Origin: an uncultured Opitutaceae bacterium
GTDB lineage: Bacteria > Verrucomicrobiota > Verrucomicrobiia > Opitutales > Opitutaceae
Assembly (NCBI GenBank): GCA_937889545.1
Contig: CALAOT010000106.1
Span: 53,542 to 117,541, forward strand
Direction of reading: 5' to 3'
Length of the DNA: 64,000 nucleotides
Below, piece by piece: positions 35,601-43,952 of the stretch; position 1 is the first letter of the stretch; the number at the start of each line of letters is the position of its first letter. Position numbers and translations under genes: made by a program. Under the pieces are notes generated by a model, which saw only the letters and a program-made list of their open reading frames with translations, was not told where the DNA came from and did not search any database.

Positions 35601-36032
35601 ATATTTCTTCATTCCCTGCGACGCAGGCACCCAGGGGCCGCCCGTCTCGCTCCAGCCCGGGGAACTCGCGATAGCCTCTTCCATTCCCAGCTGGTCGCCC
35701 AGAGTAATCGCGTACTTGAAGGCGTCCTTCCAGTCCGGAGTCATGTAGGCGAACCGCTTCTCCACCACCTGCGGCGTCGCCAGGTTTGCGTCAAAGTTTT
35801 GGAAACCTGCCACGCCCACCCGGTGCATCCACTCCAGGTCCAGCCTGATGCCCTCCTTGGTGATGTTGCCGTTCATCCAATGCCACCAGACCCGGGGCTT
35901 CGCGCTTTCGGGCGGATCTGAAAACTCGCGCAACAGCGGGTCCCCACCCTGCTGCGCGCGCGCCCCGGCCTGCAGGCACCAAAGGCACGGGATCGAAACG
36001 GCCACGAGCGCCCAGAGGCGGCGGCGCCTCAT
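32634..36032 (-). CDS. Secreted GH106-like glycoside hydrolase (alpha-L-rhamnosidase type)
   Basis: About 1132 residues from ATG at 36032. Signal peptide (RRRRLWALVAVSIPCLWCLQ), then the family opening FSDPPESAKPRVWWHWMNGN and ITKEGIRLDLEWMHRVGVAG. A central barrel region includes YVVTDSWEAGAQNWTDDMIA and GMGHYGESHEGGRALIADGM; a C-terminal galactose-binding-like domain (about 1020-1110) has LWIDLGDVKNLADVAVNGKP. Such enzymes remove terminal rhamnose from plant polysaccharides. The nearby GH105 gene supports a rhamnogalacturonan role. The 22-residue longer start would spoil the signal peptide. Confidence 0.85.
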   Translation of the reverse strand: MRRRRLWALVAVSIPCLWCLQAGARAQQGGDPLLREFSDPPESAKPRVWWHWMNGNITKEGIRLDLEWMHRVGVAGFQNFDANLATPQVVEKRFAYMTPDWKDAFKYAITLGDQLGMEEAIASSPGWSETGGPWVPASQGMKKYVWSETSAEGGRPFAGAPAHPPSNTGPFQNFGDQGAGAAPEGGRMAPQFYADAAVVAYRRPAGDVPIESLHPKVTASRGNPDLAALSDGDPGKPTRLPIPAVGESAWIQYEFAEPQPIRSLTIAMRDLDEVTSVVTGISSPQKSLEASDDGQRFRVVAKLPDGGAPEHTVAFPSVSAKFFRVVFKRAPAPATPSWMVGIDPASFGVRMGPPPSDFEIIRLALHPGARVNRFEDKAAFATLPDLYQFATPPFAAAEVVPRSDVLDLSSKLRADGTLEWSPPPGAWVVLRFGYSLLGITNHPATAEATGLEVDKLNGAYVRNYMNGYLDSYKEAVGADWMGRRGIQYVVTDSWEAGAQNWTDDMIAQFKQRRGYDPLPWLPVLAGRVVESSEASDRFLWDLRKTIADLTADEHYGQVEASLKERGMGHYGESHEGGRALIADGMEVKKLDDIPMSAMWTQVPGVNNEQFNYNADDRESASVAHIYGQNLAAAESMTASSAPWAWSPATLKPTADSEFLNGINRFVIHESAHQPLVGKAPGLTLGPFGQWFNRNETWAEEAGPWVSYIARSSYLLQQGRFYADLVYFYGEDSNLTAIFTDKAPNVPAGRGFDYINADALIHELSASGGRITTKCGMTYSVLGLDPYSRHMSLPVLRAIRRLVEDGGVVAGPKPTDDPSLADDQAEFAKLNDELFGDGTGVHRLGKGAVYAGKDLADVFSALGVPPDFDYTKPEADTRLLFVHRRLADGDLYFVDNRRDRDETVDATFRVTGKEPELWRAETGTSEPATYRIADGRTTVPLHLEPWGTVFVVFRKAAREASRTLPKVAEAQLAAIDGPWNLSFQPGRGAPPSITLDKLSSWSESPDAGVKYFSGTGAYTGTIDAPAGWFGKGAHLWIDLGDVKNLADVAVNGKPLGTVWHAPYRVDATGALKPGLNELSVRVTNAWVNRLIGDEQPGTTTRYTFADIKPYKANSPLLPSGLLGPVRISSVSPR

Positions 36033-36332
36033 GGGAAAACGGGAGCCGTAAGCTCCCTCGATTGCAGCTCGACGGTGATTCAGGGCTGGGTTTCTCATTT
36101 GAATGCAAGATTCGGTTCCGCGCAGGCAGAGATCGCAAGCTGGCGACCGAGTTGAATGGTCTTCGGATCAACTGATGCCGCCGCGAACATCCTGCCCGAC
36201 TTAAGTGCATTTGGGGCGGTCTTTGCGATCATCAAGATCGGCCGCGCCGACGGAGGCCAAAAGTGGCCATGGCGCTGTCGTGCGGCCCCCCCCGGGCCAT
36301 AAGACCGGATCGGACCGTCCCCGCTCCCCGGC

Positions 36333-37370
36333 CTATTTCTGCTGGTCGTACGCCAGGGTCCTGATCGCCCCCACCTCCACGTGACCCTCGGGCAGCGGCT
36401 TGTGAATGAGCTTTCCGCTGTTCTTGCCGAAATATGGGGCTGCGCTTGCCACCATCGCCGCAAGCTCCTTGCTGAAATCATTGCCCCGCTCGCGAACGCT
36501 GAAGCGCGCCTCCCAGAGCAGCTTCGCCTTCTTCTCCTTCCACATCATCTGGAAGTCGTAGGCCATCAGGACCACGAAATAGCGCCTTGTCTCGAGTTCC
36601 CTCATCAGATCCTGCCATCGGAACTGGAGCGGCGTGCCGTTGAATCGGGCGGTTTCGTCCCACAACGGGCCATAGCCGAGCATGCCTGCGTTCTGCGCGT
36701 TGAGCCGGGTTCGCTGGGAGTCTTCAGCAGCGGCAACGGCCATGGCGCCCGTCAATGCGTTGTCCATGTCAATCTGCCCGGGAGACCGGATGCCGTAGCT
36801 AATCGTCGACCCCTCCTGCATCTCCATCGGCGCGCAGCTGTCGGATTTGTTGAATCGCACCATTTCGGGGTGGTTGGCCGCGAGCGCCGCTGCGTTGGCG
36901 TCCTGGAGATTCTGGCTCGAAACGGAGTCGGTGGAATGCTCGGGCGCCCGGGTTGTGCCCCAGTACACCATGATCAGCAGCTTGGTCGCCTTGGGATCCT
37001 TGCTCGAGAAGTAGCTCTGGCTCGCAAGGGGGCCCGCGATCGTCCTCGCGACCTCCATGAAATCCAGCATGTCGGTCACGCCGCCCGCGGCGCTCCTCCA
37101 GACGCCCCCTTTGGCAAAGGCAAACGTTTCCCTCTGGAGCGAGCCGTTTGCGAGCCGCGCGCGGACATAGTCGCCGCTTGCCGTCGACGAAATTGCTACG
37201 GCCTCGTTGTCGCCCTCTCCGCTCGCGGCCGGCTGGGTTGCCAGTGCCGCCCCGCAGCCGAGCACCACGAAGATGATCAAGGGAACGGCGCGATGCGCCG
37301 GCAGGGGGATCCGGAGGCGCAGGCTTGGGGATGCTGCCGGAGATTCTCGGGGGGGCTTCGCGAATATCAT
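36333..37370 (-). CDS. Secreted hypothetical protein
   Basis: 345 residues from the ATG at 37370. An N-terminal signal sequence (PAHRAVPLIIFVVLGCGAAL) is followed by a soluble domain with ATKLLIMVYWGTTRAPEHST and a C-terminal RYFVVLMAYDFQMMWKEKKA. I recognise no family. The frame could extend upstream to 38186, but that part is antisense to the GH105 gene. Expression may be shared with the rhamnosidase gene downstream, though a ~300-bp gap separates them. Confidence 0.75.
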   Translation of the reverse strand: MIFAKPPRESPAASPSLRLRIPLPAHRAVPLIIFVVLGCGAALATQPAASGEGDNEAVAISSTASGDYVRARLANGSLQRETFAFAKGGVWRSAAGGVTDMLDFMEVARTIAGPLASQSYFSSKDPKATKLLIMVYWGTTRAPEHSTDSVSSQNLQDANAAALAANHPEMVRFNKSDSCAPMEMQEGSTISYGIRSPGQIDMDNALTGAMAVAAAEDSQRTRLNAQNAGMLGYGPLWDETARFNGTPLQFRWQDLMRELETRRYFVVLMAYDFQMMWKEKKAKLLWEARFSVRERGNDFSKELAAMVASAAPYFGKNSGKLIHKPLPEGHVEVGAIRTLAYDQQK

Positions 37371-37559
37371 GGTGGGCGGAATGGTTCGCCGGCATAACAC
37401 CGCCCGATCCATCCCTACTTCATGTTTCGCAGGGCGTCGCGCATCCAGGCGCGCGCGGCCGGCGCGGGATGCAATTGCGCATTCCCCTCTCGCATCGCGC
37501 GCGTTATCCTGATGCACAGCCTCAGCTGGTCTGCGGCAAATCACGCATACGGAAAACCC

Positions 37560-38738
37560 ATGCGCTTCCTCGTCCTTGTTGTCCTCATCTGCACAGCACC
37601 CCTTCTCGGCGCCGCGGCCCGAGACGCAACCCCCGCGACGGACTTCAGGTGGTCGGCGGCCACGGCCGACACCTTCCTCACGCGGTTTCCCGACCCCGAC
37701 TCGATCCACTGGGTCAACCAGGCGAACCACTTCAGCTGGCAGGCCGGATACGCCATGTTCACCCTCGAGAAGCTGTGGCGGCTGACCGGCGACGCCAGGT
37801 ATTTCAACTACGTCAGGCGCTACGTCGACCAGCAGGTGGATGAGCAGGGCAACATCCCAGGCTTCGTTCCCGATGCCCTGGACAACTTCCTCCCCGGCTA
37901 CGCCATTCTTTTCCTGTACGAGCAGACCGGGCTCGAGAAGTACAAGGTCGCCGCAAGCAGGATTCGCGACGGCTTCCGCCGGTATCCGAGGAACTCCGAC
38001 GGCAGTTTCTGGCATGGTGAGTGGGCCAAGCACCAGCTCTGGGTGGACGGCGTGTTCATGGGCCAGATGTTCCTTGCGCGCTACGGCGCCGCAGTCGGCG
38101 ATCGCGAGTACGCCTTTGGCGAGGTCACCCGGCAGATGAAGCTCGCGCTGGGGCACTGCCTCAAGCCGAACGGGTTGCTCCTGCACGGCTGGGATGAGTC
38201 AAGGTCGGCGAGCTGGGCGGACAAGCGCACCGGGCTGGCGGCGGAGGTCTGGAGCGAGGGGCTCGGCTGGTACGCCGTCCTGATCTCGGACGTCTTCGAC
38301 TACCTGCCGACGGACAATCCGGACCGCGGCGCGCTGCTCGAAGCCCTCAGAAACCTGTGCAGGGGGCTAAGGGCCGTGCAGGACCCGAAGACCGGAATGT
38401 GGTGCCAGGTCGTCGACAAGCCCGGCGCGCCCGGCAACTGGAACGAGACGTCGGGAACTGGCATGTACATCTACTTGATCATGAACTCCATCGAGAAGGG
38501 CTACATCGACCGGGCCGAGTATCTGCCCGTGGTGGAGAAGGCCTACGCCGGCATCATCAGGAAGGCGTCGGTCGGCGCTGACGGCTTGGTCGACATCCAT
38601 GACTGCAGCAGCATCGGCATCCAGGACAACTACGAGGCCTATATAAACTCGCCCAAGGAGGTGAATCCCTTCGCCCCGGTGACATCCTTCATCCTCGGGA
38701 CGAGCATCATGGAAGCCCGGGGGGGCCGCAGATTCTGA
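37560..38738 (+). CDS. GH105/GH88-type unsaturated glycuronyl hydrolase
   Basis: 392 residues: signal peptide (MRFLVLVVLICTAPLLGAAA) and an (alpha/alpha)6 barrel. Family features: SWQAGYAMFTLEKLWRLTGD, the WVDGVFMGQMFLARYG block with its conserved Asp, and the ETSGTGMYIYLIMNSIEKGY block. It would cleave the unsaturated uronic acid left by polysaccharide lyases, probably from rhamnogalacturonan, next to the GH106-like enzyme. Divergent from the hypothetical gene at 36333, with ~190 bp between starts. Confidence 0.85.
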   Translation: MRFLVLVVLICTAPLLGAAARDATPATDFRWSAATADTFLTRFPDPDSIHWVNQANHFSWQAGYAMFTLEKLWRLTGDARYFNYVRRYVDQQVDEQGNIPGFVPDALDNFLPGYAILFLYEQTGLEKYKVAASRIRDGFRRYPRNSDGSFWHGEWAKHQLWVDGVFMGQMFLARYGAAVGDREYAFGEVTRQMKLALGHCLKPNGLLLHGWDESRSASWADKRTGLAAEVWSEGLGWYAVLISDVFDYLPTDNPDRGALLEALRNLCRGLRAVQDPKTGMWCQVVDKPGAPGNWNETSGTGMYIYLIMNSIEKGYIDRAEYLPVVEKAYAGIIRKASVGADGLVDIHDCSSIGIQDNYEAYINSPKEVNPFAPVTSFILGTSIMEARGGRRF

Positions 38739-38777
38739 TCCTGCTCCTGCCGGAAGGTCTCGCGGCTGGCGCAGTCC

Positions 38778-39713
38778 CTAATGCCAGATCTCGCCCTTCG
38801 TGGCGTCCCCCGGGACGTCCAGCAGCTGGATGCTGGATACCGTGCGGAAGTCCGCGTGATTGGCATAGGTCCACACCACCTCCTTGCTTGGCGTCACCTC
38901 GATGACGTGCGGGGCCTCCCCAAAATGCCCGTGGCCCAGCCAGTTTGTCATGACCGTGTTGCCGTTGGGCAGGCGCTGGAGGCCTGCCATGAATTTAAGG
39001 CCGATGCCGGGAAGGTCGCGACTCTCGACCGACCAAACGGTCTTCCCAAGGGTGTCCACCTCGAATACGCGAGGCGTGCCGCCGGCATGGTCGGCGCAGG
39101 CGATCAGCGTGTTTCCGCCGGGAAGGCGGATCGCGGTGTGCGGCCCGCCCGGCGCGGAGATCGTGCGGACGATTTTCCCGGACGCATCGTATTCGCGGAC
39201 CAGATCCAGGCCGTAATGCGCCACGAGGTAGTTGCCGCTTGGAAGGCGCCGGGCATTTCGCATGAAAGCCCCTCCCCCGTCGGCGCCGGGCGGCAGCAGC
39301 CTCACCTCCTTGGCGATGTGCCCGTCGCGCCCGACTTCGAGCAGTCTGCCGCTGTTGCACTCGCCGATGAAGGTGTTCCCATCCGGCAGGCGCTGGCACG
39401 CGTAGATCGCGCTGCTCGATCGGTACTCGAACACGACGGCCTTCTCTCGGGTCACTTCCTTGACCCCATGGCCGGTGTTGAACAGGAGGTTTCCCCCCGG
39501 GAGGACCCAGACGTCGTTGCACGATGGAGCCGGGTATTCCCACTCGACCTTGCCTCCAGCCGAGACCAGGCACACCTTGCCTTGCGTGTAGTCGGTGCAG
39601 GCGAATGGGTGGCCGTGGAACACCGACGGCTCTGCTTCCCCGGCGGCAGCCAGGGCGGCGCAAAGCAGGGCCCCGCACGGGCTTCGAACATGGCGCGGCG
39701 AGAACATTTTCAC
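38778..39713 (-). CDS. Secreted beta-propeller protein
   Basis: 311 residues: signal peptide (about 1-25) and repeated ~40-residue units ending in PGGNLLFNTGHG, PDGNTFIGECNSG, PSGNYLVAHYG, PGGNTLIACADHAGG and PNGNTVMTNWLGHG. This is a PQQ/arylsulfotransferase-like propeller of six or seven blades. It has no obvious active site. Homologues often sit beside polysaccharide genes; a binding role is likely. Convergent with the GH105 gene. Confidence 0.8.
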   Translation of the reverse strand: MKMFSPRHVRSPCGALLCAALAAAGEAEPSVFHGHPFACTDYTQGKVCLVSAGGKVEWEYPAPSCNDVWVLPGGNLLFNTGHGVKEVTREKAVVFEYRSSSAIYACQRLPDGNTFIGECNSGRLLEVGRDGHIAKEVRLLPPGADGGGAFMRNARRLPSGNYLVAHYGLDLVREYDASGKIVRTISAPGGPHTAIRLPGGNTLIACADHAGGTPRVFEVDTLGKTVWSVESRDLPGIGLKFMAGLQRLPNGNTVMTNWLGHGHFGEAPHVIEVTPSKEVVWTYANHADFRTVSSIQLLDVPGDATKGEIWH

Positions 39714-39917
39714 GGTGCTATGCGAGGGGATGGGGCTCCAGGGGAAGTTCCTGAAGGCACCATTATCTCGCTCCTGATTGGAAGCTCACGCCCGTAGCCG
39801 ATCAATGCTCGTTTTTTGGAAACGAACCTCCTCGTTGCAGGCGGCGGTCATTTCGCGCGGGAACGGAACGAGTCGGTATCGATGCAACGATTGCGACTCG
39901 CGCAACCGAGGGAAACG

Positions 39918-40445
39918 TCAACGCACTCTTCCTGCCGCAGCGAACGCGACCTTGATATCGGTCATTGCAGGAACGACCACCGCATAGAGGTACTTGAGAT
40001 CTTCATCCTTGGTCTTTTCCCAGTAGACAAGCCGGGCGGGCTCAAATTTCCAGCTGCGCGCGGCAACCCTGATTGCGTCGAGGAACTCGTCGGAATACCG
40101 GTTCGGGATGTTGGGCCTCTTCCAGCTCGGAATCACTTCCGACACGCTTCCAGACGAATCGATCGTGATCGTGACATACAGGACGCAATCGCCGACGAGG
40201 GCTGCCAAGGCGTCGGCCGGGTAGATGGGGTCCGTCAGCTCGTCGATGACCGTTGGCGCGATATCGACGACCACAATGGCCGTCGATGCCTCGGCCTGTC
40301 CGCTGGCCTTGGACTGGGCTGGCGCCGTCGGCTCCAGCATCTCGATGGAGCTTTTCCCCACCGGAGCGACGCTCCGACACCCGGCGCATACGAACGCCAG
40401 ATGCAGGAATGCGCAGGCGACCAGCCTAGGGAGTGGCGGCTTCAG
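39918..40445 (-). CDS. Lipoprotein with TonB-C-like domain
   Basis: 175 residues if started at CTG 40445; GTG at 40361 is the only usual start and gives 147. The in-frame upstream stretch encodes an excellent lipoprotein signal (basic KPPLPR, hydrophobic LVACAFLHLAF, lipobox VCAGC), so I prefer the CTG. The CTG overlaps the last 20 bases of the preceding gene. The C-terminal ~100 residues form a TonB-C-like domain (YPADALAALVGDCVLYVTIT, SWKFEPARLVYWE). It probably works with the two genes upstream. Confidence 0.7.
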   Translation of the reverse strand: MKPPLPRLVACAFLHLAFVCAGCRSVAPVGKSSIEMLEPTAPAQSKASGQAEASTAIVVVDIAPTVIDELTDPIYPADALAALVGDCVLYVTITIDSSGSVSEVIPSWKRPNIPNRYSDEFLDAIRVAARSWKFEPARLVYWEKTKDEDLKYLYAVVVPAMTDIKVAFAAAGRVR

Positions 40446-41196
40446 GGAATTGTGGGCCGTCTTTCAGTATCTTTTCGTACCCTGCCATCACGCTGGCTGG
40501 AACCATGAGCTGCCAGCCGCCAGGCGCGCGTTGGAGCAGGAATCCGTTTGTCCTCGACTGTCCATCCGAGTGGTCCACCCGCATGGCGACGACGGCGGCC
40601 TCCCCGAGCTGCGTCCCAGTGAGCAAGGTCATTGCCGAGGCATCCTTCGGAAAGCTTCCGGCAAGAAGCGTTGCGACCACCTTTTCGGGCCGATCATACT
40701 CCTGCTGCGAAGCCGCCGGCAGCTGGGCATACAGGGACTCGGCCTGGGCGCGGACGTCTGGGGCGAATCCCAGCAGATCCGCAAGATGGTCGACGTCGCC
40801 ATGGGAGGCCGCCCAGAGGACGCTCCTGAGGGCGGCTCGCGGACTGGCACGCCCAGCATACGTCCAGGCTTCCACGGGCAGCGTGACCTGGTCGCCGCTT
40901 GAATCGGAGCCTGCATCAGCATCAGCGATCGTTCGCTGGAGTTCGGAGAGCTTGGCGCGCGCCGCCTCCGCCTCGGCACGCCTGGCCTGGAGGCGGGCCC
41001 GTTCCTGCGCGGACACCTGCGCGGCCTCCATTCGCCGGTTGTCCGAATTCAGCTCGAGTAGCTGCAGGTTCTGCTGGCGCGCAGCGGCGAGCGCGAAAGC
41101 CTGGTGCGCCGCTTCGCGCCGACCGCGATCGACCAGCACCATGGCTATCGCCGCCGCCGCCAGAAACACAACCCAACTCGAGGCGGCAGCCTTCAT
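40426..41196 (-). CDS. Membrane-anchored coiled-coil hypothetical protein
   Basis: 256 residues: an N-terminal membrane helix (SSWVVFLAAAAIAMVLVDRG), a coiled coil (about 40-95, rich in Ala/Arg/Glu), and a soluble alpha/beta end (SPRAALRSVLWAASHGDVDH, GFLLQRAPGGWQLMVPASVM). It starts 4 bp after the sigma-TonB gene. The anchor plus coiled coil suits a partner in the periplasm; no family recognised. Confidence 0.75.
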   Translation of the reverse strand: MKAAASSWVVFLAAAAIAMVLVDRGRREAAHQAFALAAARQQNLQLLELNSDNRRMEAAQVSAQERARLQARRAEAEAARAKLSELQRTIADADAGSDSSGDQVTLPVEAWTYAGRASPRAALRSVLWAASHGDVDHLADLLGFAPDVRAQAESLYAQLPAASQQEYDRPEKVVATLLAGSFPKDASAMTLLTGTQLGEAAVVAMRVDHSDGQSRTNGFLLQRAPGGWQLMVPASVMAGYEKILKDGPQFPEAATP

Positions 41197-41200
41197 CGCC

Positions 41201-42538
41201 TTAGAACCATGTCGCCGCCGTCGGCACAGGGCCCCCGGAAAGACGATAGACTATTGGAACCTGCATGTGCGTATTAACGCTTTGGCCCGCCAACTGCCCG
41301 GGCGTGAAGACCCATTGACTGACCGCCTGCACGGCCGAGTCCTCGAATCCGGTCTTGGTGGGATTGAGCGCCTGCGCGTTGTACACGTGCCCGTCGCTGG
41401 CCACGACGAAGTCGACCAGGACTTCGCCCGAAGCGCCGGCCTGGCGCAGTTCCGGGGGATACTCGGGCCGCGTTTGCGTCAGTGCGATCGGCGGCTGGTC
41501 CAACTTTGCGACGTCGAACTCCGGGGCGGCGGCATCCAGCTTCATCGTTCGCTGCGGCTTTGCGCGGCCGCTGGGTGACTTGTCCGCCTGGGCTGCTGCG
41601 GCCTTGGCCTCGATCTCGCGAATCTGCGCGCGCACCAGGTTCAAGCGGGCATCGTCGTCCTCCATGCTCTTGATCTGCTGCGCGTCCGCGCCGAGCCGCT
41701 GATGCTGCTCCATAATCGCGGCCATCTGGCTGTTTTGCGGCGACAGGCCCGCCAATTCGAAGGCCGCTCTCCGGTTCGCTCGATCCTGAAAGGTGATGAC
41801 GCCGGCACCGGCTAGGATAACCGCAGCCGTGAGCGATAGTGGAACCTTGGACATGCTCATAAGAAACAGCCATCCGCCTGCGGCGCCTCCGGCGAGGGCC
41901 GTCGCGGCGCCCGCGGTTGCGGCGGCCACGCCAGCCGGCGCAGCTGCAACCGCCTGGCCGGAAAGGGCCACGGCAAGTGCAGCGGACGTGGATGTGATTC
42001 CGCGGCTAGCCAGGGCGTCGCGCAGCTTGCCCAGGGCGCGTTCCACCCGCATCCGGACTGCGTTTTCCGTGAGGCTCAGCTGCCGCCCCACATCACCAAA
42101 CGGCCGGTTTGCAAAAAAGCGAAGCAGGATCGCCTGGCGATCGAACTTATTCAGCCTGTTTATCTCCTCGTCCAGCACCGGCCGGACGTTTTCCCATAGG
42201 ATCGCCTCATTCTCGGCGCCTGCGATGGCGGCCTCCTGCGCTGCGGCCCTTTCGTATCTCATCCGCCTGCCTTCCCTGCGGCGGACGGACAACGCCGCGA
42301 GGCAACTGCCGCGGTGGAGCCAGGCCGGAAGAGTCGGATGACGGACAAGGGCGCCGGCCTTCCGGGCAAGGTCGGTGAAGACCATCTGCGTCACTTCCTG
42401 GGCGCGATGATGGTCGCCGGCCATCTGGCGCAGCGCCGCCGAGTAGACGAGATCGACATGGCGCCGGACCAGCTCGGCGATCGCGGCTTCGGAACGTTCG
42501 GCGGCATACCTCCGCAGGAGTTCGGCGTCATCCGTCAT
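41201..42538 (-). CDS. ECF sigma factor fused to membrane segment and TonB-C domain
   Basis: 445 residues. Residues ~5-100 are sigma region 2 (AELVRRHVDLVYSAALRQMA, QEVTQMVFTDLARKAGAL); 125-185 are region 4 (FDRQAILLRFFANRPFGDVG, LSLTENAVRMRVERALGKLR). An Ala-rich linker leads to one membrane helix (SKVPLSLTAAVILAGAGVIT). After a helical region (about 275-345) comes a TonB C-terminal domain (YPPELRQAGASGEVLVDFVV, VQAVSQWVFTPGQLAGQSVN). The sigma part would stay inside and the TonB domain outside, making this a one-protein transmembrane signal relay or membrane-held sigma factor. Confidence 0.88.
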   Translation of the reverse strand: MTDDAELLRRYAAERSEAAIAELVRRHVDLVYSAALRQMAGDHHRAQEVTQMVFTDLARKAGALVRHPTLPAWLHRGSCLAALSVRRREGRRMRYERAAAQEAAIAGAENEAILWENVRPVLDEEINRLNKFDRQAILLRFFANRPFGDVGRQLSLTENAVRMRVERALGKLRDALASRGITSTSAALAVALSGQAVAAAPAGVAAATAGAATALAGGAAGGWLFLMSMSKVPLSLTAAVILAGAGVITFQDRANRRAAFELAGLSPQNSQMAAIMEQHQRLGADAQQIKSMEDDDARLNLVRAQIREIEAKAAAAQADKSPSGRAKPQRTMKLDAAAPEFDVAKLDQPPIALTQTRPEYPPELRQAGASGEVLVDFVVASDGHVYNAQALNPTKTGFEDSAVQAVSQWVFTPGQLAGQSVNTHMQVPIVYRLSGGPVPTAATWF

Positions 42539-42602
42539 TGTTTCCTCATCTATACTGCCGCTCCGCCCAGAATCACACAGTAAACCCGTATCCCCACCCT
42601 TT

Positions 42603-43859
42603 TCAGCCCCCGGGGCCCATCAGCAAGGCCCAGCCATACAAACCCGCAAGGGACACAACGGCGATCGGAACGCCGAGCCTGCCAAAGTCGCGGAAGGAGA
42701 TGTCGATCCCCTGCTGGCGCGCCTGCTGGACGACGATGATGTTGGACACGCTGGCCGTCATGATGAGGTTTCCGGCGAAGCTGTTCGCGACCGCCATGAT
42801 GTAGGCGGTGGAGGCGTGCGCGATGGGCACGATCTTTATCAGGACAATGACGGCTGGGGCGTTTCCGATCAGCGCGGTGAGCCCCGCCGTGAGCGCGGTT
42901 TCGTTGCCGGGCCGGGCCGGGCTGAATCCTATCCTCGTAAGCCACTGGAGCAGTTCCTCGCCGTAGCCCGTCGACTGGAACATCCCGCTGACGACAAAAA
43001 GAGACATGAACAGGACCAGGATCGGCCAGGCGACGAGCTTGAGCATCTCCTCCGTGCGGTATTTCCGGCTCGCCAGGTGGATGCCGGCGGCCACGAGGAC
43101 GACGATCTCCTTCGGCAGCGAGGTGAAGAAGAGGGCGATCACGACGGCGAGAATGACGAGCCCCTTGATCGTGTGTTGACGGTTGAAGGGATAGGCCGGC
43201 GGCTGGGGCTCGACCTCGGCGGCGTCGATGGCGGGCGGGCTGCCGGATGGGGCTCTGCGTGCGATGACATAGGTCACGACCAGGCCGAACGTCACCGGAA
43301 CGATGCTCCAGAGCAGATACCGCAGGAAGCTGAGGCCGGCCACCGCGCCGATCATCATGTCCTGCGGGTTCCCGATCAGCGTCGCCGCGGCTCCGATGTT
43401 GCTCGCCGCCGCCAGGGCGATCAGGAACGGGACCGGATTGACCTTCTTTCTCACGAGTGCCGCCCCGACAACGGGCGTCAATACGTAGCAGACGATGTCG
43501 TGGTTGAGGATTGCGGATAGCCCGGCGGTCGCGGCGATCACGACAAGGAGAAAGCGCGCGGGGGCGCCCAGCTGCGCGGAAATGCCCCCCGCTATCCTGT
43601 CGTAGAACCCCGAGATGCGAAGCTGCGCCGATATGACGAAGAACCCGAAGAGAAGGAAGAGGGTCGGCCAGTGCACGCTGGCAGCGGTCTCGCCAGCCGC
43701 CTTTCCCGAGAAGATCATCATCGCGATCGCGCCCAGGAGCGCGATCCCGACCCGATTCAGCTTTAGGCCCGGGATGCGGCCAATCGCAACACCGGCATAG
43801 GTGAGGATGAAAATCGCGAGGATGACCGGCCTGTGTTCGATCATTGCGTTCGTTGGCAT
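42603..43859 (-). CDS. SLC13/ArsB-superfamily anion transporter
   Basis: About 418 residues, 11-12 membrane helices. Family features: ILAIFILTYAGVAIGRIPGL, the LNHDIVCYVLTPVVG block and ASNIGAAATLIGNPQDMMIG, where the SNxxxxxTxxGNPQ motif lines the anion site, repeated later as IGNAPAVIVLI and NSFAGNLIM. YbiR-type transporters of this group carry unknown anions; arsenite or dicarboxylates are possible. Start at 43859 removes 19 unlikely residues; MIEHRP at 43844 is also possible. Confidence 0.87.
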   Translation of the reverse strand: MPTNAMIEHRPVILAIFILTYAGVAIGRIPGLKLNRVGIALLGAIAMMIFSGKAAGETAASVHWPTLFLLFGFFVISAQLRISGFYDRIAGGISAQLGAPARFLLVVIAATAGLSAILNHDIVCYVLTPVVGAALVRKKVNPVPFLIALAAASNIGAAATLIGNPQDMMIGAVAGLSFLRYLLWSIVPVTFGLVVTYVIARRAPSGSPPAIDAAEVEPQPPAYPFNRQHTIKGLVILAVVIALFFTSLPKEIVVLVAAGIHLASRKYRTEEMLKLVAWPILVLFMSLFVVSGMFQSTGYGEELLQWLTRIGFSPARPGNETALTAGLTALIGNAPAVIVLIKIVPIAHASTAYIMAVANSFAGNLIMTASVSNIIVVQQARQQGIDISFRDFGRLGVPIAVVSLAGLYGWALLMGPGG

Positions 43860-43952
43860 CGTTGGCGGGGCAGTGGCCCGTAACCTGATGAGGTGGAAAA
43901 GGCTCTGCGGACTCAAGCTTGCTACAGCTGCAGGTACGGATATTCTTCAAGC

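Noticed and set aside
37371..38186. N-terminal half of the long minus-strand frame at 36333-38186
   Set aside because: Antisense to the GH105 gene; the secreted protein's signal peptide begins at 37370.
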